Assembly (NCBI GenBank): GCA_965145485.1
Contig: CBCTCU010000012.1
Span: 1 to 60,737, forward strand
Source of the DNA: CABQCM01 sp965145485
GTDB taxonomy: Bacteria > Bacillota > Clostridia > Oscillospirales > Acutalibacteraceae
Direction of reading: 5' to 3'
DNA length: 60,737 nt
Within the stretch, counting starts at the first letter, position 1, and every line of letters begins with the position of its first letter. Shown here piece by piece: positions 35,039 to 43,905 of this stretch. The translations under genes were made by a program, and so were the position numbers. A model generated the notes under the pieces. That model did no database searches, had not been told where the DNA came from, and saw nothing but the letters and a program-made list of their open reading frames with translations.

Positions 35039-36625
35039 TTATTGCCCCTGGATGATACGCTCGGCCACCCGCATGCCGTCGACTGCCGCCGAAACGATGC
35101 CGCCGGCATAGCCCGCCCCCTCGCCGCAGGGATAAATGCCGCGCACCGGGGACTGTAGATCCTCTCCGCGCAGAATGCGCACCGGCGAGGAGCTGCGGCT
35201 TTCCACCCCGGTCAGCAGAGCGTCGGGGCGGTCAAATCCCCGCAGCAGGCCGCCCAGCTTGGGCAAAGCGCCCCGTAGCACCCCCGACACCCGCTCGGGC
35301 AACAGGGCGTGCAGGTCACACAACGTCACGCCGGGGCGGTAGGTCGGCTCCGCTTCTCCCAGCGACCGGGAGGGGGCGCCACGCAGAAAATCCCCTGCAA
35401 GCTGACAAGGCGCGCGGTAATCCCCCCCGCCGAGTGCAAACGCTTTCTGCTCCAGCGCGCGCTGAAATTGCGCCCCGGCCAGCGGCGCATCCGAGCCAAA
35501 ATCCCGCGCGTCCACCCCCACCAGCAGGGCGCTGTTGGCATTGTCGCCGTCCCGGGCAAACCGGCTCATGCCGTTGGTGACCACACCGCCCTCTTCGGAG
35601 GCCGCGGCGACGACCTGCCCGCCCGGGCACATGCAAAAGGTGTAGCATCCCCCGCCGGGGAGCGAGACATGCAGCTTGTAATCGGCCGCGCCCAGAGCGG
35701 GATGACCGGCCGCCGGGCCGTACTGGCTGCGGTTGATCATGCTCTGGGGATGCTCAATGCGCACGCCGACCGCGAAAGGCTTGGATTCCATGGGTACGCC
35801 GGAGCGCAAAAGCATCGAAAAGGTATCCCTTGCACTGTGCCCCACCGCCAGAACCAGCGTGTCGCAGGGGATGGTCAGCGCCCCCTTGCCGCCATCTACC
35901 CTGACGCTGTCCAGCCCGCCGTCGCGCAGGCTCACGCCGGACAGGGTGTGCTCAAACAGCACCTCGCCCCCCTGCCGTAGGATCTCTTCCCGTATCGAGC
36001 GGACCACTTCCACCAGCCGGTCGGTGCCGACGTGCGGCTTGTGCAGATATTCAATTTCCTCCGGCGCGCCGTGGAGCACCAGCTCCCGCAGCACCTGGCG
36101 GCAGCGGGGGTCCTTGATGCCGGTGGTCAGCTTTCCATCCGAGAAAGTACCCGCGCCCCCCTCGCCAAACTGCACGTTGGAGCGTGGGTTCAGCTCGCCC
36201 CCTGCCCAAAAGGTCTGAACGTCGGCCATGCGGCGGTCAACGTCCCGTCCCCGCTCAAGCAGAATCGGCCGCAGGCCGGCCCGCGCGCAGAGCAGAGCGG
36301 CGAAAAGCCCGGCGGGGCCGCTCCCTGCGATCACCGGGCGCGGCCGGCCCGCGTCGCGGCCCGGGGCGGGGAGGGAATAGTGATTTGGCGCGCAAGGGGA
36401 GGCGCTTTTGCAGCGCTTGAGGATCTTTGCCTCGTCGCACAAGAGGGACACCTCTGCGCAGCATACAAAATGCACCTGATCTTTGCGGCGGGCGTCGACC
36501 GATTTGCGTACGAGCCGCGCCGATGCAATTTTATCCATCGGCAGCCCGAGCGCGTTGGCGCATTGCTGCCTCAGGGAGGAAAAATCCGTATCCAGCGGCA
36601 GCTTGAGTTGATTGATGCGGATCAT
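35039..36625 (-). CDS. FAD-dependent oxidoreductase of the large NAD(P)/FAD 'dehydrogenase' family
   Basis: 528 residues. An N-terminal domain of about 90 residues (RINQLKLPLD, ARLVRKSVDARRKDQVHFVC) precedes the FAD site GSGPAGLFAALLCARAG. The block NVQFGEGGAGTFSDGKLTTG and the C-terminal YPCGEGAGYAGGIVSAAVDG are diagnostic of the widely conserved bacterial family often labelled 'FAD-dependent protein' or 'YtfP-like'; the reaction is unknown. The start at 36625 follows AAGGCGGG. It is a single gene. Confidence 0.88.
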   Translation of the reverse strand: MIRINQLKLPLDTDFSSLRQQCANALGLPMDKIASARLVRKSVDARRKDQVHFVCCAEVSLLCDEAKILKRCKSASPCAPNHYSLPAPGRDAGRPRPVIAGSGPAGLFAALLCARAGLRPILLERGRDVDRRMADVQTFWAGGELNPRSNVQFGEGGAGTFSDGKLTTGIKDPRCRQVLRELVLHGAPEEIEYLHKPHVGTDRLVEVVRSIREEILRQGGEVLFEHTLSGVSLRDGGLDSVRVDGGKGALTIPCDTLVLAVGHSARDTFSMLLRSGVPMESKPFAVGVRIEHPQSMINRSQYGPAAGHPALGAADYKLHVSLPGGGCYTFCMCPGGQVVAAASEEGGVVTNGMSRFARDGDNANSALLVGVDARDFGSDAPLAGAQFQRALEQKAFALGGGDYRAPCQLAGDFLRGAPSRSLGEAEPTYRPGVTLCDLHALLPERVSGVLRGALPKLGGLLRGFDRPDALLTGVESRSSSPVRILRGEDLQSPVRGIYPCGEGAGYAGGIVSAAVDGMRVAERIIQGQ

Positions 36626-37235
36626 ATCGTCCCGCCTTTCCTCAGGGTGTTGCGTTTGTTCCATGCCCCGTGTATACAAGGGGAGAGCAGGGGGATTTTG
36701 TGCCTTTTTTGCCCCTTCCCGCCCGATGGGGGAAGGCCGTGTGTCTGTCCGGCATGCTATCGCATCGGATGCTTTGTCGGAGAGGCGCCTAGCCGAAAAA
36801 ACCGACAGCATCGGGGATCACCGGTTTCTTTACACCGGCTGTGATTGGGCCGTAAAAGGGGAGAGAAGCCGGGCAGCGCCTGCACCCCACGGCGAGCGGG
36901 GTGTCCCCGCTATCCCAGCTCGGTCGAGACCCCATGATCCGGCTTGATCCTCGACCGTGATGGATTACCGGCCGGTTGTGGTGTAGACCGTGCGATATTG
37001 TTTGAGAACAGAGCATCCGGCTGCCCGGCGGTGTTGGCCGGGCTCCCTCACTCGGCGGCCAGTATCCACGAATGGAAACCGGCCCGGGAACCTTCCTCCC
37101 GACGCGTGCATTGACCTGCGAGCCCAACCCCAAACGCCAAGAGTTCATCCGATGCCGTTTCCTCGGTGTTGGCCCCGGCATGTTTCAGGCGGACAAAGAA
37201 AACGGCCCGGCTTTCCGCTCTCACCACCGAAAAAT
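36626..37235. other. Gene-free spacer upstream of the FAD protein gene
   Basis: 610 bp of GC-rich sequence with several open frames but no ribosome sites or recognisable products. No tRNA cloverleaf, promoter or strong terminator is seen. Confidence 0.55.
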
Positions 37236-37754
37236 TTACGAAAAGGATATTTCCACCAGCCGGTGCTCGGCCAGGGAACGTCTGGGATCGATCACCCGCT
37301 GGTTTTTGGAGCCGCGAAAGCGAAGAGAGAGGGATTTTTCCGACAGGAGGAAGGGGCCGTCCACCAAAATATCGGTTTCGAGCAGTAGCTCGATCCAATC
37401 GGGGTGTTGCTGCGCATCGGCCGTCAACTGCTCAAAGGTATAGCCGGTGTAGCACATCACGTCCAGGCCGATGGCGCGCACCTGTCTCGCCAGATGCGCC
37501 AGCGCCGCCGCCTGGCAAAAGGGCTCCCCGCCGCTGAAGGTCACGCCCCGAAGCAGGGGATTGGCGCGCACCGCATCCAGGATGCGGCCGGTGTCGGAGT
37601 CATAGCCCCCTTGAAAATCATGGGTTTCGGGATTGTGACAGCCCTCGCAGCGGTGGGGGCAGCCCTGCACGAAGACCACCAGGCGATAGCCCGGCCCGTC
37701 GACCACCGACTCGCGGATGACTCCCGCCAGCCGCAGGGGTAAAACGTCGTTCAT
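37236..37754 (-). CDS. nrdG: Anaerobic ribonucleotide reductase activating protein
   Basis: 172 residues. The radical-SAM motif is CPHRCEGC (C-x3-C-x2-C), followed by GVTFSGGEPF. It uses a 4Fe-4S cluster and SAM to create the glycyl radical on NrdD. Its ribosome site (AAAGGAG) lies inside the last codons of the upstream winged-helix gene, three bases after whose stop it starts, so the two are cotranscribed and probably coupled. Confidence 0.96.
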   Translation of the reverse strand: MNDVLPLRLAGVIRESVVDGPGYRLVVFVQGCPHRCEGCHNPETHDFQGGYDSDTGRILDAVRANPLLRGVTFSGGEPFCQAAALAHLARQVRAIGLDVMCYTGYTFEQLTADAQQHPDWIELLLETDILVDGPFLLSEKSLSLRFRGSKNQRVIDPRRSLAEHRLVEISFS

Positions 37755-37757
37755 AAA

Positions 37758-38420
37758 CTATTCTCCTTTTTCTGTGGGCGCCGGCCAGGCGCCCTGGGAA
37801 TACTTTGGATCGGTCAAATCGAAAATGCCCGCCAGCAGCATGATAACCCCTTGAACACGGTGCGGCTTTACCGCGTAGACCCCTCGCCCGTCTTCGGTTT
37901 CAAAAACCAGGTCGGCCGCAATCAGGGGCCTGAGATGATGATATACCTGCCCGGTGGAGTGAAAGCCGCACCGCTCCACCAGCGAGGCCACCGTCGAGGG
38001 GGCGCGCAGCAAGGCCAGCAGCAGGGCGAGCCGGTCGCTGCTGCCGACGCACTGCAGCACGGCGGCGGCCGATTTGTTTTCAATAAGCGAAAGAAGGCCG
38101 TCGGTATTGATGCCGTTTTGTATCCAAAACGAATAGGTCTGATTGTTTGACTGCCTGCCTCCCGATGCAAAGACCCCCAGGTAGGTGATGCTGCCGGTGC
38201 GTCCTTCGCGCTCGGTCAGGTCGAACAGCTCGTTCATCAAACTGTTGAGCCGTGGGTCGTCGTGCATGTTGGGAGCCGGAAAGGAGGGAGACGATGCATC
38301 TATCTTTTCCCCCGGTTGCGAGGGCTGATCCGATGTGGGCACAGCCGGATGGAGCAGGGATTTTATCTGGGCCACTTCTTTTTTCAAGGCTTCGATTTCT
38401 TCCATAAGATCTTGTGCCAT
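37758..38420 (-). CDS. Winged-helix (ArsR-like) regulator between nrdD and nrdG
   Basis: 220 residues. A short coiled coil (MEEIEALKKEVAQIKSLL) and a Pro/Ser linker precede a globular C-terminal part with an ArsR-like winged helix: LALLLALLRAPSTVASLVER, STGQVYHHLRPLIAADLV and the wing GRGVYAVKP. The order (coiled coil, extended middle, HTH near 125-190) is unlike compact ArsR repressors of about 100 residues. Its place between nrdD and nrdG, coupled to nrdG, suggests control of the anaerobic reductase or of nrdG alone. An inverted repeat covers its promoter. The ligand is not evident; there is no Cys metal-site cluster. The ATG follows AGGAGG. Confidence 0.8.
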   Translation of the reverse strand: MAQDLMEEIEALKKEVAQIKSLLHPAVPTSDQPSQPGEKIDASSPSFPAPNMHDDPRLNSLMNELFDLTEREGRTGSITYLGVFASGGRQSNNQTYSFWIQNGINTDGLLSLIENKSAAAVLQCVGSSDRLALLLALLRAPSTVASLVERCGFHSTGQVYHHLRPLIAADLVFETEDGRGVYAVKPHRVQGVIMLLAGIFDLTDPKYSQGAWPAPTEKGE

Positions 38421-38441
38421 GGGGGTTCGCCTCCTAATAAT

Positions 38442-38491
38442 ATTACGAATGTTCGCAATTTCATAATATCGTAATTCTTATTTCATGTCAA
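38442..38491 (-). promoter_or_regulatory. Promoter and candidate operator of the winged-helix-nrdG operon
   Basis: Minus-strand TTGACA (38486-38491), 17 bp, TATTAT (38463-38468). An inverted repeat ATTACGA / TCGTAAT (38442-38448 and 38469-38475) brackets the -10, and an inner GCGAACATTCGT dyad lies just downstream. This suits repression by the encoded regulator. Confidence 0.75.
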
Positions 38492-38907
38492 CCCCATATG
38501 AAAAATTTTTCAAGTTGTGGAAAAGGCAAGGTCCCTCCCTCCTCCACACGCGTCGGGCCCGGGAAGGGCAACCCCTCCCAGGCCCGGTTACATGGCTTGT
38601 TTGAGTGCAACGCCCCCCGCTATTCTAAAGGAGCAACGGCCTCTCGGCAAGTACGAGCAGAGCGAACACCAACCGGAACAGCGGATTCATAGCCGCCGGC
38701 GACAGCCGGATGGAGGTTCCCTTGCGCTAGGTAGGGCGAAAGGGGCGGAGGCCAACGTTCGGCGCTTTCCCATCGGCTTGCAGGAACATGCCCATTCAAG
38801 CTTTTTCAATTCCTGCATTCGCCGGTAGGGCCCGGCCCTGGCACAAGGTCCCGTCCACTTGCATTTTCACGCTAGGGAAGGCTGCCCTGCCCATGGTGCG
38901 GCAGAAT
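38492..38907. other. Spacer between nrdD and the winged-helix gene
   Basis: GC-rich sequence between same-strand genes. No clear terminator of nrdD and no gene seen; a GGGCCCGGGAAGGG-type GC-rich hairpin occurs near 38555-38585. Confidence 0.5.
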
Positions 38908-41262
38908 TTAGATCTGCTCCATATCCCCCTTGCCGGTGCCGAGGGAGTGGGTGACCCGGTCGCGTACCTCGGCGGCCTTGGCGTTGTTAAAATTGTCAAG
39001 AGTTCCCACCAGATAGCCGGTGATGCGGCGGATGCGCTCGATGGGGTGATCGTCGTGCTCCTGCGCCGTCCGTCCGCACTGGGGGCAAACGTCGTTGATG
39101 ATACCGGTATAGCCGCAGACCGGGTCGCGGTCGACCGGGTGGTTGATCGAGCCGTAGCCGATGCCCGCCTCCTTCATCGCGTGGATGACCGCCTCAAAGG
39201 CCTCCAGGTTCTGGGTGGGGTCGCCGTCCATTTCAATGTAGGTGATATGTCCGCCGTTGGTGAGGTTGTGGTAGGGCGCTTCGATGCGGATCTTTTCCAT
39301 GGCGGTGATGTCATAATACACCGGGACATGGAAGGAGTTGGTGTAATATTCCCGATCGGTCACGCCCGGGATGGAGCCGAACAGCTCCCGGTCGATACGT
39401 ACAAACCGGCCGGACAGCCCCTCCGCGGGGGTGGCGATCAGCGAAAAATTCAGCCCGTACTGCTTGGCGGCTTCGTCCATGCGGCGGCGCATGTAGCCAA
39501 CGATCTCCAGGCCCAGGTTCTGCGCCTCGCGGCTCTCGCCGTGGTGAACCCCGATGAGGGCCTTGAGGGTTTCGGCCAGGCCGATGAAGCCCATGGTCAG
39601 GGTGCCGTGCTTGAGCACTTCGCGCACCTCGTCGTTCGGCCCCAGCGTATCCGAATCAATCCAGACCCCCTGGCCCATGAGGAAGGGGTAGTTGTACACC
39701 CGCTTGCGGCACTGAATTTCAAACCGTTCGAGCAGCTGCTCGATGACCAGATTGATCTTGCGGTCAAGGTCCTCAAAAAAGAGGTCGATGTCCCCATGGC
39801 TGCGGATGGCGATGCGGGGCAAATTGACCGAGGTAAAGGAGAGGTTGCCCCTGCCGTTGACAATCTCGCGGGAGGGGTCGTAAACATTGCCCAGCACGCG
39901 GGTGCGGCAGCCCATGTAGGCGCACTCGGTTTCGGGATGGCCCGGTTTGTAGTATTGGAGGTTAAAGGGGGCGTCTAGGAAGGAGAAGTTGGGGAAAAGC
40001 CGCTTGGCGCTCACCTTGCAGGCGAGCTTGAACATATCGTAATTGGGGTCGCCGGGGTTGTAGCTGATGCCCTCTTTGACCTTGAAGATATGGATGGGGA
40101 AGATGGGGGTTTCGCCGCGGCCGAGCCCCGCTTCGGTCGCAAGCAGGACGTTGCGGATGACCATACGCCCCTCGGGGGAGGTATCGGTGCCGTAGTTGAT
40201 GGAGGAAAAGGGAATCTGCGCGCCGGCGCGACTGTGCATGGTGTTGAGATTGTGCACCAGCGCCTCCATGGCCTGATAGGTCGCGCGGTCGGTTTCCTTC
40301 TCGACCCTTGAGAGGGTAAATTCCTGCGCCCGCTGCACCGCATCCTGGCTGACACCGTGGGAAGTGAACCACGCGGCCTCCGCCTCGCCGTAGCCGTTGT
40401 CCCCGGCCAGGCAGGGGGTCAGACCCTGGGTTAAGCGGATTTCATCATATGCTTTGCGCACCAGCGCGTCGGCGTCGTCCATACCGGTGAGCAGTTCCAA
40501 TGCTTTGCCCATGTTTTTTAAATACAGCCGGCGGTAGGTCTTGGCAACCCCCTTGGCCAGGGCATAGTCGAAGTTGGGGATGCTCTGCCCGCCGTGCTGG
40601 TCGTTTTGGTTGGATTGAATGGCAATGGCCGCCAGGGCCGAATAACTCGAGATGTCGCCCGGCTCGCGCAGATAGCCGTGGCCGGTGCCAAAGCCACCGG
40701 TGAGCAGCTTGTCCAGATCGATCTGGCAGCAGGTGGTGGTCAGGGTGAGAAAATCCAGGTCGTGGATGTGGATGTCCCCCTCGCGGTGGGCCTTGGAATG
40801 CACCGGGTTGAGCACAAACATCTCGTAAAACTGCTTGGCGCTCTCCGAGCCGTACTTGAGCATGGTGCCCATGGAGGTGTCCCCGTCGATGTTGGCGTTC
40901 TCCCGTTTGACGTCGTTTTCCTTGGCGTCGAGGAAGGTCAGGTCCTCCAGGGTCTTCATCAAGCGGGTATTCATCTCCCGCACCCGGGTGCGTTCGGCGC
41001 GGTAGAGGATGAATTCTTTGGCGGTGCGGGCGTGCCCGTTTTCAATGAGCACCTTTTCCACCGCGTCCTGCACCTGCTCGACGGTAGGGTCGGCTCCGCC
41101 GAGGGTCTGCTCCAGATAATCGCACACCTGACGGGCGATATCCTGGGCCATGTCCCGGTCGGTTCCCCCAATGGCCTGCGCCGCCTTGAAAACCGCGTCG
41201 GCGATTTTGTCCGAGTGAAATGCGACCGTCCTTCCATCCCGTTTTTTGATGGTTGTGAGCAT
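38908..41262 (-). CDS. nrdD: Anaerobic (class III) ribonucleoside-triphosphate reductase
   Basis: 784 residues, full length. An ATP-cone (about 1-90, with VEQVQDAVEKVLIENGHART) is followed by the ten-stranded barrel, a C-terminal zinc site (VCGYTGIINDVCPQCGR) and the glycyl-radical motif RRITGYLVG with the radical Gly near residue 749. It reduces ribonucleoside triphosphates to deoxy forms under anaerobic conditions, using formate or thiols. The start ATG is preceded by AGGAGGAACCAG. A strong promoter and an NrdR-like box lie upstream. nrdG is 1.2 kb downstream, separated by a regulator gene. Confidence 0.98.
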   Translation of the reverse strand: MLTTIKKRDGRTVAFHSDKIADAVFKAAQAIGGTDRDMAQDIARQVCDYLEQTLGGADPTVEQVQDAVEKVLIENGHARTAKEFILYRAERTRVREMNTRLMKTLEDLTFLDAKENDVKRENANIDGDTSMGTMLKYGSESAKQFYEMFVLNPVHSKAHREGDIHIHDLDFLTLTTTCCQIDLDKLLTGGFGTGHGYLREPGDISSYSALAAIAIQSNQNDQHGGQSIPNFDYALAKGVAKTYRRLYLKNMGKALELLTGMDDADALVRKAYDEIRLTQGLTPCLAGDNGYGEAEAAWFTSHGVSQDAVQRAQEFTLSRVEKETDRATYQAMEALVHNLNTMHSRAGAQIPFSSINYGTDTSPEGRMVIRNVLLATEAGLGRGETPIFPIHIFKVKEGISYNPGDPNYDMFKLACKVSAKRLFPNFSFLDAPFNLQYYKPGHPETECAYMGCRTRVLGNVYDPSREIVNGRGNLSFTSVNLPRIAIRSHGDIDLFFEDLDRKINLVIEQLLERFEIQCRKRVYNYPFLMGQGVWIDSDTLGPNDEVREVLKHGTLTMGFIGLAETLKALIGVHHGESREAQNLGLEIVGYMRRRMDEAAKQYGLNFSLIATPAEGLSGRFVRIDRELFGSIPGVTDREYYTNSFHVPVYYDITAMEKIRIEAPYHNLTNGGHITYIEMDGDPTQNLEAFEAVIHAMKEAGIGYGSINHPVDRDPVCGYTGIINDVCPQCGRTAQEHDDHPIERIRRITGYLVGTLDNFNNAKAAEVRDRVTHSLGTGKGDMEQI

Positions 41263-41294
41263 ATCTGGTTCCTCCTAGCGTGATATTGAGAAAG

Positions 41295-41310
41295 GCACTA
41301 GATGTAGTGC
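41295..41310 (-). promoter_or_regulatory. NrdR-like box upstream of nrdD
   Basis: A 16-bp dyad, GCACTA-GATG-TAGTGC, close to the NrdR consensus ACACTATATATAGTGT. It lies just downstream of the nrdD -10 element, where a repressor would block initiation or clearance. Only one clear box is seen, whereas NrdR sites often come in pairs. Confidence 0.7.
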
Positions 41311-41329
41311 CGGTTTGGTTCTAGTTTCT

Positions 41330-41358
41330 ATTATAGGGGATATATCTGGTAGTTTCAA
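41330..41358 (-). promoter_or_regulatory. Sigma-A promoter of nrdD
   Basis: Minus-strand TTGAAA, 17 bp, TATAAT, about 67 bp before the nrdD start. Confidence 0.85.
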
Positions 41359-41478
41359 GTGATATTTGCAACAATTCATCCGATTCTTTTCCATGGGCGG
41401 CAGGCGTTCGCTCCGAATGCGCAGACCTCCCGATGGTCTGCCTCTTTCCGGGCAAGAAAACGAGCCGCAAAAAAATAT

Positions 41479-41507
41479 ATGACAACGCAGGCGAGCTGTG
41501 TTATTAT
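41479..41507 (+). promoter_or_regulatory. Sigma-A promoter of the VOC gene
   Basis: ATGACA, 17 bp, TATTAT, 34 bp before the ATG, in an AT-rich stretch. Confidence 0.65.
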
Positions 41508-41541
41508 CCTATTAACAGCAATGAGATAAGGAGGACAAAAC

Positions 41542-41901
41542 ATGCGCTTGCGATGTGTGAATATCCCAACGGTTCATGTGGAGGAGATGCGCGATTTCTA
41601 TTCCCTGCTGCTGGGCACGCCGTACGACGGCAGCCACGGCGGGCCGGATCGCTATGAAATACCGGCAGGGGAAGAAACGTGGGTCGTCGTTTGCCGCGTG
41701 AGCACGCCGGTTGTGGTCCATCCGGAAAGCTGCGGTCTGGAATTCGAAGTGGACGATGTGGACGCGGAGTATCGCCGTTTGCTGCATGCCGGGGTGAAGA
41801 TTGAAACCCCTCCCACCACCTTGCCGTGGCAATGGCGCTTTGTCGCGCTGCGCGACCCGGATGGCAATAACGTCGACCTGGTGCAGTTTGTTGGCGAATA
41901 G
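41542..41901 (+). CDS. VOC family (glyoxalase/bleomycin-resistance fold) protein
   Basis: 119 residues, a single vicinal-oxygen-chelate unit of two beta-alpha-beta modules. The landmarks are VEEMRDFYSLLLGTP, LEFEVDDVDAEYRRLLHAGV and the ending FVALRDPDGNNVDLVQF with the metal-ligand Glu replaced by Asp in this position. Members include glyoxalase I and dioxygenases; the substrate cannot be told. AAGGAGGACAAAAC precedes the ATG. Single gene. Confidence 0.88.
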   Translation: MRLRCVNIPTVHVEEMRDFYSLLLGTPYDGSHGGPDRYEIPAGEETWVVVCRVSTPVVVHPESCGLEFEVDDVDAEYRRLLHAGVKIETPPTTLPWQWRFVALRDPDGNNVDLVQFVGE

Positions 41902-41945
41902 CCGGTCTGACCGCCCGCCACCGGTTCGTATGGGAAGCATGACAA

Positions 41946-41993
41946 GCCACCGCCCGCCGCTGGATGATCCAGTGGCGGGCGGTGGCGTTTTTT
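41946..41993 (+). terminator. Terminator of the VOC gene
   Basis: GCCACCGCCCGCC and its complement extended by GCTGG/CCAGT, followed by six T, 45 bp after the stop. Confidence 0.92.
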
Positions 41994-42512
41994 GTGGGCG
42001 GCTTCCTGATTGTGCCGGAGGATGTGTGAAATAGCCCTCGGTCAAATGGGACAGTGAGATAAGGAAACAAGCAAAAAAACTTTATCTCACCGCGCTTTAC
42101 CGGTGGTAGCTGTGTTGCCGCTGAGACAACGGCAAAGAAAAATGCCACCAATCGGATTCCATCTGCATAGGATGACAGTGGGGGAGTGGAGAAAAGAGCG
42201 GGCCATGCACCGCCCCATTTGTCCCTCGAGCGCTAGACACAGTGCGTGAGGTAGTGGGAAGCGCCGTTATCCGCTGGCGGGGCCGACCTACCAAAAGGCT
42301 CTGCGGTGTGCTTGTCGCGGGAGTCCGCTGCCTGGCAGCCGTCTGCACGCAGGCAGCGATGCGGTGGGGAAGCTTCCCCGGTAGCCCGCCCCAGAGTGTG
42401 CGATTGCAGCCCCTTTCCTGGCGGTAGCGTCCCATCAAACGCCGTGCGGCGCGCCTGTTCCAGCTTTTCTGTCGCCGCGGGGTGGTTGTTGCCGCGCCGG
42501 TGCAGATGGCTT
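41994..42512. other. Non-coding spacer downstream of VOC and yfcE-like genes
   Basis: A GTGAGATAAG...CTTTATCTCAC hairpin at about 42050-42091 has a long A-rich loop. GC-rich sequence follows. No gene is seen between these convergent units. Confidence 0.5.
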
Positions 42513-42992
42513 TTAAGCATCGGCCCGAAACAGCAGGGGAACCACGCCTGCCGGCGTGATATCCAGCGCGCCGTAAGAGGCCCGCCCGTCGCGGGGCTGG
42601 GCCACCGATCCGGGATTGAGCAGGGTAATGCCATCCTCAAAAAGGGTTCTGGCCACGTGGGTATGGCCGTACAAAGCCACCCGCGCGCCCACCTGACGGG
42701 CTTTTTCCAGCAGTTCGCCAACCCCGTAATAAATGCCGTACCGGTGGCCGTGGGTGGCGAAGATGCGCACGCCGCCCAGTTCCAGCAGGCATTCCTCCGG
42801 GAGGTCGCTGCCAAAGTCGTTGTTGCCCCGCACAAAGGTAAAACGGCGGCTGGGATACTGCTCGGGCAGGCCTTCGAGCGCCCCGACGCCGTCCCCGAGA
42901 TAGAGGATGTGGCGCGCCTCGGGGTGTGCCTCGATCGCCCGGACGACCGGTGCGACCGCACCGTGTGCGTCGGATAACACTAAAATGCGCAT
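42513..42992 (-). CDS. YfcE/MJ0936-type metallophosphodiesterase
   Basis: 159 residues. The calcineurin-like signature is present: VLSDAHGAVAP (metal Asp/His), YLGDGV, VRGNNDF, FATHGHRYG and LYGHTH. Such enzymes hydrolyse phosphodiester bonds in vitro; the physiological substrate is unknown. The start at 42992 follows GGGAG; longer reading into 43058 lacks a ribosome site. In many Clostridia it follows rph/rdgB, but those are not here. Confidence 0.9.
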   Translation of the reverse strand: MRILVLSDAHGAVAPVVRAIEAHPEARHILYLGDGVGALEGLPEQYPSRRFTFVRGNNDFGSDLPEECLLELGGVRIFATHGHRYGIYYGVGELLEKARQVGARVALYGHTHVARTLFEDGITLLNPGSVAQPRDGRASYGALDITPAGVVPLLFRADA

Positions 42993-43087
42993 GAAAACGG
43001 GCTCCCTTCGTCGTCCGTGCCGCCGGCAGATTTTTTTCATAAAGGCGGCCGCCGGCACATAATTTAGATTACAAGGAGATGTGGGCT

Positions 43088-43339
43088 ATGAATCAAAACA
43101 ACCGACCCAGCAAGGAAGAACTCGAGCGCCTGGCGCGCCAGGCCAGCAGCAAACTGAACATGCAGCCGAGCGAAGTCAAGCAGGCGGTCGAGTCGGGCAA
43201 GGTGGACGGCCTGCTGGGACGGCTGTCAGCCGACGATGCCAGCCGGATCAAGGAGGTACTCAGCGACGAGCAGAAAGCCAGAGAGCTGCTCAATTCTCCC
43301 GCCGCCCAGGCCCTGCTGAAAAAACTGATGAATCCGTAG
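43088..43339 (+). CDS. Small helical protein, first gene of an uncharacterised three-gene cluster
   Basis: 83 residues, entirely helical and charged (KEELERLARQASSKLNMQP, then SGKVDGLLGRLSADDASRIK and LNSPAAQALLKKLMNP). No membrane segment or known domain. The pattern of successive 'SxxxxxxLLxxL' helices is reminiscent of DUF-type helical bundles. The start at 43088 lies nine bases after AAGGAG; an ATG at 43079 directly abuts that site. It is 34 bp upstream of the next gene and probably shares its transcript. I do not recognise a function. Confidence 0.75.
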   Translation: MNQNNRPSKEELERLARQASSKLNMQPSEVKQAVESGKVDGLLGRLSADDASRIKEVLSDEQKARELLNSPAAQALLKKLMNP

Positions 43340-43373
43340 CCGCCGCGCCCCCAAACCACAAAGGAGGATTCTC

Positions 43374-43754
43374 ATGGAAGACCTGTCGGCCATGCTCAGC
43401 CAGTTGCTAGACGACCCGCAGGGGATGGAAAAGATCAAATCCATCGCCGGATCGCTGCTGGAGGGCCAGGGGCCGTCGCCCAACCCATCCCCGCCCGGCG
43501 GCGATAGTGCAGCGGACACACCGGCGGCCTCGCCGTCCGGCGGAGGCGGGCTGGATATCTCCCCCGGCGAAATTCAGACGATGATGAAACTGGTGAACGC
43601 GATGAAGAGCGGGCAGGATGACGATCGCACCCGTTTGCTGCTTTCCCTCAAGCCCCATCTGAGCGCACAGCGGCAGCAAAAGGTCGACCAGGCGGTCAAG
43701 CTGCTCAAGCTCATCACCCTGCTTCCCCTGATTCGGGAAAGCGGGTTGTTTTGA
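43374..43754 (+). CDS. Uncharacterised protein, second gene of the three-gene cluster
   Basis: 126 residues in two parts: an N-terminal helix (MEDLSAMLSQLLDDPQGMEK then IKSIAGSLL) and a C-terminal helical pair (TMMKLVNAMKSGQDDDRTRL, HLSAQRQQKVDQAVKLLKLI), joined by a Pro/Gly/Ser-rich linker. The C-terminus LLPLIRESGLF is hydrophobic. It begins with a strong AAAGGAGGATTCTC. I recall similar proteins only as hypothetical ones in Clostridia; no function is known to me. Confidence 0.75.
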   Translation: MEDLSAMLSQLLDDPQGMEKIKSIAGSLLEGQGPSPNPSPPGGDSAADTPAASPSGGGGLDISPGEIQTMMKLVNAMKSGQDDDRTRLLLSLKPHLSAQRQQKVDQAVKLLKLITLLPLIRESGLF

Positions 43755-43905
43755 TCGGCTGAAATATGAGGGATTTACCCCGCCCCTTCTTCGCGAGAGA
43801 TATCCGCCCGGTCGCCGCCGGCCGTCCAGGGCGGCGGGACGGCCCGCCCGGTGCTTGCGCCGGAGGGCCATATTATAAAAATCATAATAAAGGAGGTGCG
43901 GCAAA

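Noticed and set aside
36626..37235. tRNA gene in the spacer, suggested by a GC-rich stretch with a short C-rich motif
   Set aside because: No cloverleaf or TTCGA arm could be built.
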